Below are positions 26,499 through 38,992 of a DNA stretch of 64,000 bases, piece after piece. The first letter of the stretch is position 1, and the number at the start of each line of letters is the position of its first letter. The notes below the pieces were generated by a model that did no database searches, had not been told where the DNA came from, and was given only the letters and a program-made list of their open reading frames with translations. The stretch spans positions 806,001 through 870,000 of the forward strand of contig NZ_AP017898.1 in assembly GCF_003609835.1 (NCBI RefSeq), in the 5' to 3' direction. The stretch comes from Sphingopyxis sp. FD7. GTDB lineage: Bacteria; Pseudomonadota; Alphaproteobacteria; Sphingomonadales; Sphingomonadaceae. The translations under genes were made by a program, and so were the position numbers.

Positions 26499-26848
26499 GT
26501 GAAGCTCCGGTTGAAGGGGTGGTCACAGCGTTCTTGCGTTCGCTGTGTGTTCCACATGCATCTAGGAAATGTTCGTAGGAAAGTGTTCAGCGGCAATACC
26601 GTCTGGAGGTGGAAGGATGCGGACGCATCTTTTCCCGCTGAACGCATAAAATCGACGATAAAGACGTACCATCAGTCATTTTGTGTCGGTGAACGCCGTC
26701 CCGGGAGGCGGGATTTGGCGACGACTCGGATAAAGGAACTGATTCGCCTCTAAACGAGATGTTCCGTTTATGTTCTTTTCGTTTTCCTACATGGGGTGCT
26801 TCGCGATATGCCTGCGACTCGAACCAGTGCAGATACAAGGAGACACCC
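26499..26848. promoter_or_regulatory. divergent control region between traA and the regulator
   Basis: 350 bp without a supported gene. Near traA are two TAGGAAA boxes 13 bp apart (26563 and 26576), each followed by GTTC. On the other side, ATGTTC repeats with an 11-bp period at 26759-26775, followed by TTTTCCTA, lie about 74 bp before the regulator ATG. The region must carry the promoters of the whole transfer operon and of the regulator. No oriT or relaxase site could be recognised. Confidence 0.5.
26759..26775 (+). promoter_or_regulatory. ATGTTC direct repeat before the HTH regulator
   Basis: Two ATGTTC boxes exactly 11 bp apart, one helical turn. The same layout occurs at 8143-8160. The candidate binder is the HTH protein encoded at 26849, which would make this an autoregulatory site. 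Inferred. Confidence 0.4.
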
Positions 26849-27310
26849 ATGCACCATCCAACCGCCGCCGCCAGACCGGCCAATGAAAGCCTGGCACGCG
26901 TGCTCGCCCATGCGATCGAAGCCGCTGGCAAGCCCCGCCACAGGATTGCCAGTGAATGCGGAATGCACCGCGAGACCCTGCTTCGCCTTGCGCGCGGCGA
27001 GCGGCCTATCGGGCTCGACGATGCGGCACTTGTGCTCGCCGCCTGTGGAGCGCACTCCCGCGCGACGATGATCCTTGCTCTTGCCGGGCAGGAAGACCTC
27101 GCCTGCGAGTGGATGCATGGCGAAATGGGCGAATTTCTCGAAGAGTTCTTCACAAGCCTCCCAGTCCATCTTCAGCGGACCCTCGGACGGCGGATTGAGG
27201 ATCTGCGGCCTCGGTGGGCCAACGGCACCTCACAGCTCGTGGCACGAATGCTTGCCAAGCACATCGATGATTTTGTGGACCGGGACATCGCGATGTCGCT
27301 GCCCCGGTAA
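26849..27310 (+). CDS. helix-turn-helix (Cro/C1-like) regulator of the conjugative element
   Basis: 153 residues from ATG 26849, which has AAGGAG 6 bp upstream. The HTH lies near residues 25-70 (HRIASECGMHRETLLRLARG, then IGLDDAALVLAACG), XRE-like. The C-terminal half is helical and acidic in its middle (MGEFLEEFFTSLPVHLQRTL) and may be a dimerisation or ligand domain. It is transcribed away from the transfer operon and next to shared direct repeats, so it is the best candidate for controlling traA expression. Confidence 0.7.
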   Translation: MHHPTAAARPANESLARVLAHAIEAAGKPRHRIASECGMHRETLLRLARGERPIGLDDAALVLAACGAHSRATMILALAGQEDLACEWMHGEMGEFLEEFFTSLPVHLQRTLGRRIEDLRPRWANGTSQLVARMLAKHIDDFVDRDIAMSLPR

Positions 27311-27356
27311 ATGCCAAAGTTCGGAGGGGATCGAACCCAAGCAAGTGAGATCAACA

Positions 27357-27590
27357 ATGCCGCATGCAACACCAGATGAAATGCACACGCCTCAACCGCC
27401 CGAAGCAGCACCGCCGGCGAGGCTTTTGCGCCTGCCGGAAGTGATCGCCCGGGTCGGACTGCGCCGCTCCGCTATCTATCAGCGTATGAGCGAGGGCCGG
27501 TTCCCGAGATCGCGATCGCTGGGGCCGAAATGTGTCGTATGGGTCGAAGCGGAAATCAACGACTGGATGCGAGATATTGTGTCGAGCTAA
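27357..27590 (+). CDS. AlpA-family transcriptional regulator
   Basis: 77 residues. After a Pro-rich lead comes the AlpA/MerR_17-like HTH: LLRLPEVIARVGLRRSAIYQ, SEGRFPRSRSLGPK, VVWVEAEINDWM. In P4-like and ICE elements such proteins control integrase or excision genes. An internal ATG at 27381 is an alternative start. It is 46 bp after the HTH regulator and probably co-transcribed. Confidence 0.82.
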   Translation: MPHATPDEMHTPQPPEAAPPARLLRLPEVIARVGLRRSAIYQRMSEGRFPRSRSLGPKCVVWVEAEINDWMRDIVSS

Positions 27591-27761
27591 AGGCGTTTCC
27601 GGGCCAATTTGGCACGGTATGTCGGCGGCCGACCTGACTGCAGGCACTTACAGTGGTCATACTGACAGTCTGCGTCACCCGGATAATATTCTGCTGAAAA
27701 AGTGGGATGCAAGGGATGCTAACAAGCGGCGCGGCTGGATGATTGGCGCGCGGGTGTCTGC

Positions 27762-29213
27762 TTGATCTCCCTTTATTTGGACGCTAAACAGCACCCCAGC
27801 GGGGCTAAGCAACCTCCCGCCGAGGTCAAGACAGGCCCAAGCGTTGCCTCGTTGCCTTGCCATTTCCGGTGGGGCGAATTGCGCGAGGTTATCTTGGCTT
27901 CACTGGCTACTTCCCCGTCCATCACATTTGCCGAACTGCTGCGGGTGTTTACCCGTATCGGCTTCCTTAGTTTCGGAGGCCCCGCCGGACAGATCGCGCT
28001 CATGCACCGCGAGCTGGTGGATGAGCACAAATGGATAAGCGAGGAGGACTTTCTCCACGCGCTCAATTTTTGCCACCTGCTTCCCGGCCCCGAAGCGCAG
28101 CAGCTGGCGACGTGGATTGGCTGGCGACTGCATGGCTGGCGCGGCGGGCTGGCTGCAGGCTTGCTGTTCGTAATTCCCGGTGCGCTGATCATCCTCGCGC
28201 TGTCGGTGCTTTATGCGATCGCCGCCAATCTCGCATGGGTCGAAGCGCTGTTTCTGGGCGTGAAGGCGGCGGTGCTGGCCATCGTCGTGCAAGCTCTCCT
28301 GCGGATTGCCGGGCGCGCACTCGATACGGGCCTGAAGCGCGGGCTCGCGGCGGCGGCCTTTGTCGGCCTGTTCTTCTTCGATCTCCCATTCCCGCTGATC
28401 GTGCTGGGGTCAGGGGTCATCGGCATGATCGCGGGGAAGAGGCGACCCGATCTGCTGGCGCTCAAGCCAGCCACAGGGGCTGACGCTGTGCCGGAGCGGC
28501 CATGGCGCACCACCTTCTTCTCGATTGCGCTGTGGGGCGCAGTGTGGGCGGCGCCGATGGTGCTGATTGCGGCGACGCTGGGGCGCGAGCATGTGTTGTG
28601 GGATATCGGGGCCTTCTTCTCGCAGCTTGCCGTGGTGACCTTTGGCGGGGCCTATGCTGTGCTCGCCTATATGGCGCAGGAGGCAGTGCAGGGTTTCGGC
28701 TGGCTCCAGCCCGGTGAAATGGCCGACGGGCTCGGCCTGGCCGAGACCACACCGGGGCCACTGATCCTTGTCACCCAATTCGTCGGCTATCTCGCCGCCT
28801 TCCGCGCGCCCGAGCCGTTCTCGCCGCTGATGGCAGGGTTCCTCGGGGCGATGCTGACGACCTGGGTCACCTTTGCGCCGTGCTTCATGTGGATCTTCGC
28901 CTTTGCCCCGTGGATTGACCGGCTCGGCCGTGCGGTGGCGCTGAAAGGCGGGCTGGCAGCGGTGACGGCGGCGGTGGTGGGGGTGATCGGCAACCTGACC
29001 GCGTGGTTCGCGCTGCACGTGCTGTTTACCGCGGTGGGCCAGCGCCATGTCGGCCCGGTTCGGCTCTACTGGCCCGAGCTTGCCAGCTTCGACTGGCGCG
29101 CGGGCTTGCTGGCACTACTGGCCTTCACGCTCGCCTTCGGCTTGAAGTGGTCGGTGCTGCGCGTGCTGGCGGCCTGCGGGGTGGGCGGACTGGTTCTGGT
29201 TCTGGCGACGTGA
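27762..29213 (+). CDS. chrA: chromate transporter ChrA (two-domain CHR family)
   Basis: Up to 483 residues from TTG 27762; the true start is uncertain because no ATG precedes the conserved part. Conservation begins near residue 55. The protein is duplicated: N-terminal CHR motif FTRIGFLSFGGPAGQIALMH, and C-terminal counterpart AVVTFGGAYAVLAYMAQ near residue 295. The LPGPEAQQLATWIGW block and about ten hydrophobic spans are present. It exports chromate across the inner membrane. The superoxide dismutase gene follows 10 bp later, a pairing known from chr resistance operons (chrA-chrC). Confidence 0.88.
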   Translation: MISLYLDAKQHPSGAKQPPAEVKTGPSVASLPCHFRWGELREVILASLATSPSITFAELLRVFTRIGFLSFGGPAGQIALMHRELVDEHKWISEEDFLHALNFCHLLPGPEAQQLATWIGWRLHGWRGGLAAGLLFVIPGALIILALSVLYAIAANLAWVEALFLGVKAAVLAIVVQALLRIAGRALDTGLKRGLAAAAFVGLFFFDLPFPLIVLGSGVIGMIAGKRRPDLLALKPATGADAVPERPWRTTFFSIALWGAVWAAPMVLIAATLGREHVLWDIGAFFSQLAVVTFGGAYAVLAYMAQEAVQGFGWLQPGEMADGLGLAETTPGPLILVTQFVGYLAAFRAPEPFSPLMAGFLGAMLTTWVTFAPCFMWIFAFAPWIDRLGRAVALKGGLAAVTAAVVGVIGNLTAWFALHVLFTAVGQRHVGPVRLYWPELASFDWRAGLLALLAFTLAFGLKWSVLRVLAACGVGGLVLVLAT

Positions 29214-29223
29214 GGAGGACGAT

Positions 29224-29943
29224 ATGAGCGATATTACCCGAAGGCAGGCAATCGGCACCGCCGCCCTTTCCGCAGCCGGCGCGGCGCTGGTAGCAACCCA
29301 TGGCAGCGTTGCCGGGCAGGCGCCGGCCTCTGCTGCCGCCGCCTTCGCCGGAAAGCACACCCCCAAGCCGCTGCGCTTTAACCCCGCTAAACTAACCGGG
29401 CTGTCGGAGAAGCTCATCACCTCGCACTGGGAGAACAATTACCAGGGCTCGGTGCGCGGGCTCAATACCATCGAGACCCGGCTCGCCGCGGCGATGGCCG
29501 ATCCCGAATTTCCGCCGGTCGCCTACTCCGGGCTCAAGCGCGAGGAACTGCACCGCACCGGATCGGTGGTGCTGCACGAGCTCTATTTCGGCGCGCTCGG
29601 CGGGATTGGCACTCCCGGCGGATCGATCACCGAAGCGCTGACAAGCTGGTTCGGCGGATACGATGCCTGGGCGGCCGAGTTCCGGCGCACCGCGATGAGC
29701 CTTGCCGGCGGATCGGGCTGGTGCGTGCTCACGTGGAACGCGCACACCCGGTCGCTCCACAATTACTGGGCTTGGGATCACATGCACGGCGCGGTGACCG
29801 GCACCCCGCTGATCGCGCTCGACATGTATGAACATGCCTATCACATGGACTATGGCACCGCCGCCGCGCGCTATGTCGATGCTTTCATGGCCAATCTCGA
29901 CTGGGAGGTGGTCGACGCGCGGTATCGCGCGGCGATTGCCTGA
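29224..29943 (+). CDS. chrC: Fe/Mn superoxide dismutase with Tat-type leader (ChrC-like)
   Basis: 239 residues with AGGAGG before the ATG. A twin-arginine leader (DITRRQAIGTAALSAAGAAL) suggests export. The SOD body shows all four metal ligands: His in ITSHWENNYQGS, His in VVLHELYFGA, Asp in IALDMYEHAY and His in the same block. In chromate-resistance operons ChrC is a SOD that removes superoxide formed during chromate reduction. Its stop codon directly abuts the stop of the convergent MFS gene (TGATCA). Confidence 0.87.
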   Translation: MSDITRRQAIGTAALSAAGAALVATHGSVAGQAPASAAAAFAGKHTPKPLRFNPAKLTGLSEKLITSHWENNYQGSVRGLNTIETRLAAAMADPEFPPVAYSGLKREELHRTGSVVLHELYFGALGGIGTPGGSITEALTSWFGGYDAWAAEFRRTAMSLAGGSGWCVLTWNAHTRSLHNYWAWDHMHGAVTGTPLIALDMYEHAYHMDYGTAAARYVDAFMANLDWEVVDARYRAAIA

Positions 29944-31260
29944 TCAGGAGCGGCCCGGCCAGTGTCCGTGCAAGTCGTCGATGACATAGGGATGGGCGTG
30001 TTGCCCACCGCCATGCCCGGCCAGATGCGGATGGTCTGCGGGCAGATCGGGGTGGTCGTGGGCCAATGCGGCGGGGTCGTTCGTCGGCCAGCGCCATAGC
30101 GCCAGCAACAGTCCCGCAGCGCCGAGCCCCGCCAGTGCGACCAAGGCGGTTGTCATGCCGAAGCGGGCGCCCGCCTGCCCCGCGATCGGATAGGCCATCA
30201 GCCAGCAGACATGGCTGAGCGCGAACTGCGCGGCGAAGAGCGCGGGGCGATCAGCCTCGCTGGATGACCGCCGCAGCAGCCTGCCACCCGGCGTAACGCA
30301 GAGCGAATAGCCGATACCCATCACCAGCCACCCGGCAAGAAGATGGGGCCAATCGAGCGCCAGACCTGCCAGTCCGCCAAGCGTCACGGTGAGGATTAGA
30401 GCCCCCGTGAGCATGACCGTCCGGTCGGCGATGTGCTGCAACACCCGCGGCAGCGCGAGGGCGGCCAGCATCGAGCCGCCGCCATAGGCCGCAAGCGCCA
30501 GAGCCACATCGCCTTGGCTGCGGCCCATGCCCTTCACAATGACGACCGTGTTGACGATCACCATTGCGCTGCCCGCCGCAGCAGTGAGGGTCACGGCCAG
30601 CAGGCCGAGCAGGCGGGGTGTCTTCAAATAGATGCGCGCGCCGCGCGTGGTCTTGCGCCAGACACTCTCGACAATCGCCGCGGCAGCCTTGCGATGCGGC
30701 AGCGCGGCCGTGACGACCAGCAGCGCCGAGATCGCAAAGCCGATCGCTGTGCCCGCGAACAGCCAGTGGAAGCTGATCACCGTCAGGAGCGCAGCGGCCA
30801 GAATCGGGCTCAGCAGGCTTTCCAGATCATAGGCGAGGCGCGAAAGCGAGAGTGCGCGGGTGTATTCCTCCTCGTCCGGGAGAATATCGGGGATGGTCGC
30901 CTGAAACGTCGGCGTGAAGGCCGCCGAGGCCGATTGCAGCAGGAAGATCAGCAGATAGACCTGCCAGACCGCATCGACGAACGGGAGCGTCAGTGCAGCA
31001 CCGGCGCGCAGCAGGTCCATCGCCACCAACAGTCCCTTGCGCGGCAGCCTGTCGGCATAGGCCCCGACCACCGGCGCGACGCCGATATAAGCCACCATCT
31101 TGATCGCCAGCGCCGTGCCCAGCACCGCACCCGCATCCGCGCCGGCGATCTCGTAAGCCAGCAGACCGAGGGCCACCGTGGCAAGCCCCGTCCCCACCAG
31201 CGCGATGACCTGCGCCAGAAACAGATGCCGGTAGGTGCGGTGTGCAAGCACGGATAGCAT
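29944..31260 (-). CDS. MFS efflux transporter with His-rich C-terminal tail
   Basis: 438 residues, 12 predicted membrane spans. N terminus AHRTYRHLFLAQVIALVGTG and the A-loop GAYADRLPRK are typical of MFS drug/metal exporters. The last ~40 residues are His-rich (LAHDHPDLPADHPHLAGHGG, QHAHPYV, LHGHW). NreB-type nickel exporters carry a comparable tail, so export of nickel or a similar divalent metal is plausible but unproven. It lies 36 bp downstream of czcA on the same strand and is probably the last gene of the czc operon. Confidence 0.75.
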   Translation of the reverse strand: MLSVLAHRTYRHLFLAQVIALVGTGLATVALGLLAYEIAGADAGAVLGTALAIKMVAYIGVAPVVGAYADRLPRKGLLVAMDLLRAGAALTLPFVDAVWQVYLLIFLLQSASAAFTPTFQATIPDILPDEEEYTRALSLSRLAYDLESLLSPILAAALLTVISFHWLFAGTAIGFAISALLVVTAALPHRKAAAAIVESVWRKTTRGARIYLKTPRLLGLLAVTLTAAAGSAMVIVNTVVIVKGMGRSQGDVALALAAYGGGSMLAALALPRVLQHIADRTVMLTGALILTVTLGGLAGLALDWPHLLAGWLVMGIGYSLCVTPGGRLLRRSSSEADRPALFAAQFALSHVCWLMAYPIAGQAGARFGMTTALVALAGLGAAGLLLALWRWPTNDPAALAHDHPDLPADHPHLAGHGGGQHAHPYVIDDLHGHWPGRS

Positions 31261-31295
31261 GATCGGGTTCTCCTATCCCTTGCCGCCCAGATGTA

Positions 31296-35706
<4,411 letters not shown>

Positions 35707-35708
35707 GG

Positions 35709-36932
35709 TCAGTTACCCCCAACGAGTTCGGCAAACCGGCCGGTCAGGCGATCAAGTTCAGCCTTGGCACGGTGATATTCGGTCATGGCATCGACCATCC
35801 GCACGCGTGCGTCATGCAGCGCGTTTTGCGCGGTCGAGACGTCGAGAAAGGTGAAGCCGCCGCGCTTGTAGCCCGCCAGCACTTCGCGCAGCGTCTGCTC
35901 GGCGCCGGGCACGACCTTGGTGCGGATCGCCTCCGCCTCGTGGCCCGCTTCCTCGACCCGCTCCACGGCAAAGCCAATGGCGCGGCGCCGCTCGAACCGC
36001 TCGACGGCAAGGTCGGCTTCGATCTGGCGCTTCTCGGCTTCGGCGCGGTCGCGATTGGCCTGGTTGAGTGCGCGGTTCGATAGCGGCAGCGAGAAGCCGC
36101 CAACAAGAGCGACATCGCCCGTGCCAAGGAAACGCGGGCCGGCGAACACGGTCGGATCGGTGCGCGCGTTCGCGGCCTGCAATCGGATATTGGCATCGGC
36201 GCGGCGGCTGCGCGCCTCATACAAGGCCAGATCGATCGAGGCGAGATCGTCCGGCACTGTGCCTGCTGGCGCAAAGTCGAGAAAGGCGTCGGTCACAACC
36301 GCGAACTCTTTGTCGGCCTGTCCGGTGAGCAAAGCAAGTCGGGCCTTGGCCGCTTCCACCGCATGTTCGGCCAATTCCAAATCGACCTTGGCTTCCGCCA
36401 GCTGCGTGCGCGCGCGCGTTCCTGCAAAGAGCGGATCGCGGGCATCGTCCACCCGGCGCTGCACGTCTTTCTGGAGCGCTTCGGCGATCTCGACCCGGCT
36501 GCGCGCGAGTTCGAGATCGAGCGTCGCGGCCTGCACCTCGACGTAGAGTTGCTGGACCTTCTGGGCGAGATCGAGCCGCGCGATCAGCCCCTGCGCCTGC
36601 GCGACCCCGATGTCGCCTTCGGCCAGTGCCACCCGGGCCGCACGCTTGCCGCCCCGCTCGATGCGCTGATTATAGGTGGCATCGATCTGGAACTGGTTGA
36701 AACCATTCGTCCCGATGTTCTCGACGGCGCCGTCGATGGTCGCAGCGGGCTTTGTATCAGCAGCCGCGCGCGCGGCCTCCAGCACTTCCACCCGGGCTGT
36801 TGCTGCGGCACCCAGCGGCGAGTTGGCCACAGACTGGCGGATCGCCTCTTCGAGGGTCAGCGTATCGGCATTGGCCGCTCCCGCTGACAGGAACGTGACC
36901 GCAAGCAGTGCGGCACGCAGTATCGTCTTCAT
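35709..36932 (-). CDS. czcC: CzcC-type outer-membrane efflux channel
   Basis: 407 residues from ATG 36932, with the signal peptide ILRAALLAVTFLSAGAANA; a longer start at 36950 is less likely. Two OEP repeats (TolC fold): LEEAIRQSVANSPLGAAA near the N terminus and long helical coiled stretches (QQLYVEVQAATLDLELARSR; RRAIGFAVERVEEAGHEAEA), ending with ALHDARVRMVDAMTEYHRAK. It forms the trimeric outer-membrane exit of the czc pump. Confidence 0.9.
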   Translation of the reverse strand: MKTILRAALLAVTFLSAGAANADTLTLEEAIRQSVANSPLGAAATARVEVLEAARAAADTKPAATIDGAVENIGTNGFNQFQIDATYNQRIERGGKRAARVALAEGDIGVAQAQGLIARLDLAQKVQQLYVEVQAATLDLELARSRVEIAEALQKDVQRRVDDARDPLFAGTRARTQLAEAKVDLELAEHAVEAAKARLALLTGQADKEFAVVTDAFLDFAPAGTVPDDLASIDLALYEARSRRADANIRLQAANARTDPTVFAGPRFLGTGDVALVGGFSLPLSNRALNQANRDRAEAEKRQIEADLAVERFERRRAIGFAVERVEEAGHEAEAIRTKVVPGAEQTLREVLAGYKRGGFTFLDVSTAQNALHDARVRMVDAMTEYHRAKAELDRLTGRFAELVGGN

Positions 36933-36999
36933 TTCACCTGCTCCTGACACGTCTGCTCAAGGCGCGGCCGGACTCAGCCGGCAGCACCGTGCAACGATG

Positions 37000-37386
37000 T
37001 CAGGCGGTTCGCGGAGGTCTCAGAAGCGAGTTGGGGCGGGAGATAGCCGCAAGCGATGCAGGCGGCGGAAAATGGAGCTCCTTCGCCGATGGCAGGCCTC
37101 CAAATTCGGTATGATCGGCGGACAGCAGGGCGAAGCCATGCCCGGCCATGGAGCCATGACTATGCGTCAGGCCTCTCTCCGGATCCCGCTGATCGGCCGG
37201 TGCGTCCCCAAGCGCCGCCTTCTCGAAGCTTGCCCCCGGGTCCACAGCGTGAACATGGTCCGAATGGTGCGTATGAACGGCCGTGGCAGAGGACAACTGC
37301 TCGTGCACAGCCAAATGCGCATCCCAAGCTCTGCCCGAAAGGAGCATCGCGCAGAGGACAAGGAGCAGGCCAAGCCGGGCAAACAT
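37000..37386 (-). CDS. small exported His-rich protein, CzcI-like position
   Basis: 128 residues with a signal peptide (MFARLGLLLVLCAMLLSGRA). The mature part is rich in His (VHTHHSDHVHAVD, THSHGSMAGHG), suiting metal binding in the periplasm. It is the first gene of the czcCBA unit, 67 bp upstream of czcC, the position of czcI in Cupriavidus. Sequence identity with CzcI was not established. A metal-sensing or buffering role is inferred. The ribosome-binding site is weak. Confidence 0.6.
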   Translation of the reverse strand: MFARLGLLLVLCAMLLSGRAWDAHLAVHEQLSSATAVHTHHSDHVHAVDPGASFEKAALGDAPADQRDPERGLTHSHGSMAGHGFALLSADHTEFGGLPSAKELHFPPPASLAAISRPNSLLRPPRTA

Positions 37387-38261
37387 CTGGAAAAGGCTAG
37401 GGCCAAACTATGCTCGAAGCAATATGTCTTTCCCCGTGCGTCGCTCGCAGGGGTCTATGGTGCAGGCAAGTCTCGAGCACCGAGACCCTCTATAGGCAAC
37501 GCATCTGAGCCAATTTTAGGCCTTGGCGACTGGTGAGCTCGTGCCGGGAGAGGAGCCTTGTTTCCGATTAATGAACACGCATGGCAGGTCATCGCCGCCG
37601 CTCTATTCAGCTGTCACGCGGCTGCGATGCCGCCTTGATTTTGCGACGCCATAATCGGCGAGACGGGGTGCTGGCTAACTCTGAAGACAGATTGGAGGAC
37701 AGCGGCCTCTCCGGAATGCGTGATCAACGCCGGCATTTTGCAATCAGCTCAGTCACAGAATCGATAGGGTCAATGCCTGAGTGAGCCGTAATGTCCGGTT
37801 TTGCCTTGAGAGCTGGCATTGAGGACATTGAAATCTGATGGCCGAAAAGTCCCACGATCTGGCTCTAGCGCGTACCGCTCTTTCAGGGGTTGAACCAGCG
37901 ATTGTCGCTCGGGTTGAGCCGATCGGTCACATGGATTGTGCACCTTCTGAGGTCAGATAAAACGCCTAAGGCGAACGACTGTACGTCGCAAGGAACCCAT
38001 TATGTGGGAGGAAATGTGGGAGAATACATCTGAAAATCCATTATTTATCTATAAAATACAGTACTTAATGAGGTGGTTCGGTACAAGCCCTGCCACCATT
38101 TGTTCCCCTTCTGGCTTCCGTTATCCTCCTAGAACTTGTAACCAAGCCGAGCATTTGTGCGGGTTGGTCACTCCGGCACTGTCCGGCACCTTCCGACCCT
38201 TGGAACGAAATTTGGGGGTAGGGGGGATCGGTCGATACCCCCAGAGGCGGAGAATCGAGGT
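37387..38261. other. gene-poor, decayed stretch between czc cluster and integrase relic
   Basis: About 875 bp with no supported gene. It should contain the czc promoter at its left end. A 29-bp match to traG (37907-37935 against 10857-10885, two mismatches) suggests a transfer-gene remnant. An AT-rich patch near 38035-38070 contrasts with the high-GC surroundings. I saw no tRNA or clear attachment site. Confidence 0.5.
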
Positions 38262-38835
38262 ACGCTCACCGACGTCCCGATCAAGAAAGCCAGGCCCGCT
38301 GACAAGCCTTACAAGATGCCAGATTCCGACGGACTCTATGTGCTGGCGTCGACCACGGGCAATCGGTCCTGGCGCCTCAAGTACCGGCTCGGCAAAAAGG
38401 AGAAGCTGCTCACCTTCGGCAGCTATCCCGACGTCTCGCTGATCCGCGCGCGCGAGCTTCGCGAGGCGGCGAAGGCCACGCTGCGCGACGGACGAGATCC
38501 CGCCGTGGAGAAGAAGCAGCCCGCGGCGGCGCGGACCTTCGCAGCGGCGAACATCTTCGAGGCATGCGCCCGGGAATGGTACGCGCTCAACAAACCGCGC
38601 TGGAGCCCGGCGCATGTCCCCGCATTCTGGAAGGTTTGCGCCCACGCTTGCTTGGCGTCGGTTTCCGTCCCGTCGCACGCTCCATTTCCTCCAGCCAGGC
38701 GGTCGAGCCGATCGGCCGACCCGGCGTTTCGGCTTTACGCAGCGCCGCATATCCGTTCGGGAAAAGGGCGCCTGTGTTCGCGGCTGCGGCGGTGAGCCGA
38801 TCGCGGATACCGGCCGTCGGCAGTCCGTGAGGAGA
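38262..38835 (+). pseudogene. relic of a tyrosine integrase (DUF4102-type N terminus)
   Basis: The frame starting LTDVPIKKARPADKPYKM continues with DGLYVLASTTGNRSWRLKY and EKLLTFGSYPDVSLIRAREL, then FEACAREWYALNKPRWSPAH, all typical of the N-terminal and core-binding parts of P4-like integrases. The expected start codon reads ACG (38262-38264) after a GAGG-like sequence. From about 38620 homology-like stretches jump between frames (VSVPSHAPF in one frame, AVEPIGRPGVS and APVFAAAAVSRSRI in another), and the catalytic domain with R-H-R-Y is absent. It is a decayed integrase, probably marking the end of an old integrated element. Confidence 0.75.
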
Positions 38836-38913
38836 ATCGGCAGGAGTCACGCGAAACCGGTGCCGCGGCGCAGCGGTCCGGAGCCCTCGCCCGACGCGAT
38901 AAGGCTTGACGAA

Positions 38914-38943
38914 GTGAACGTTATCATTTAGGTGAACGTTCAC
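38914..38943. promoter_or_regulatory. LacI-type double operator before the TonB receptor
   Basis: GTGAACGTTCAC (38932-38943) is a perfect 12-bp palindrome, and GTGAACGTTATC (38914-38925) is a second, imperfect copy. A TTGAC box lies just upstream (38906-38910), so repressor binding would cover the promoter. GAGAACGTTCAC recurs at 50505 before the GH3 gene. The LacI regulator at 47793 is the likely ligand-responsive repressor. Confidence 0.65.
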
Positions 38944-38992
38944 AATTCGCGCTACAATCGCGCAAATACATAATCCTGGGGAGGAATTGCCG

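Noticed and set aside
38000-38260. tRNA gene as attachment site before the integrase relic
   Set aside because: No cloverleaf or TTCGAATC-like T-arm could be found in either strand.
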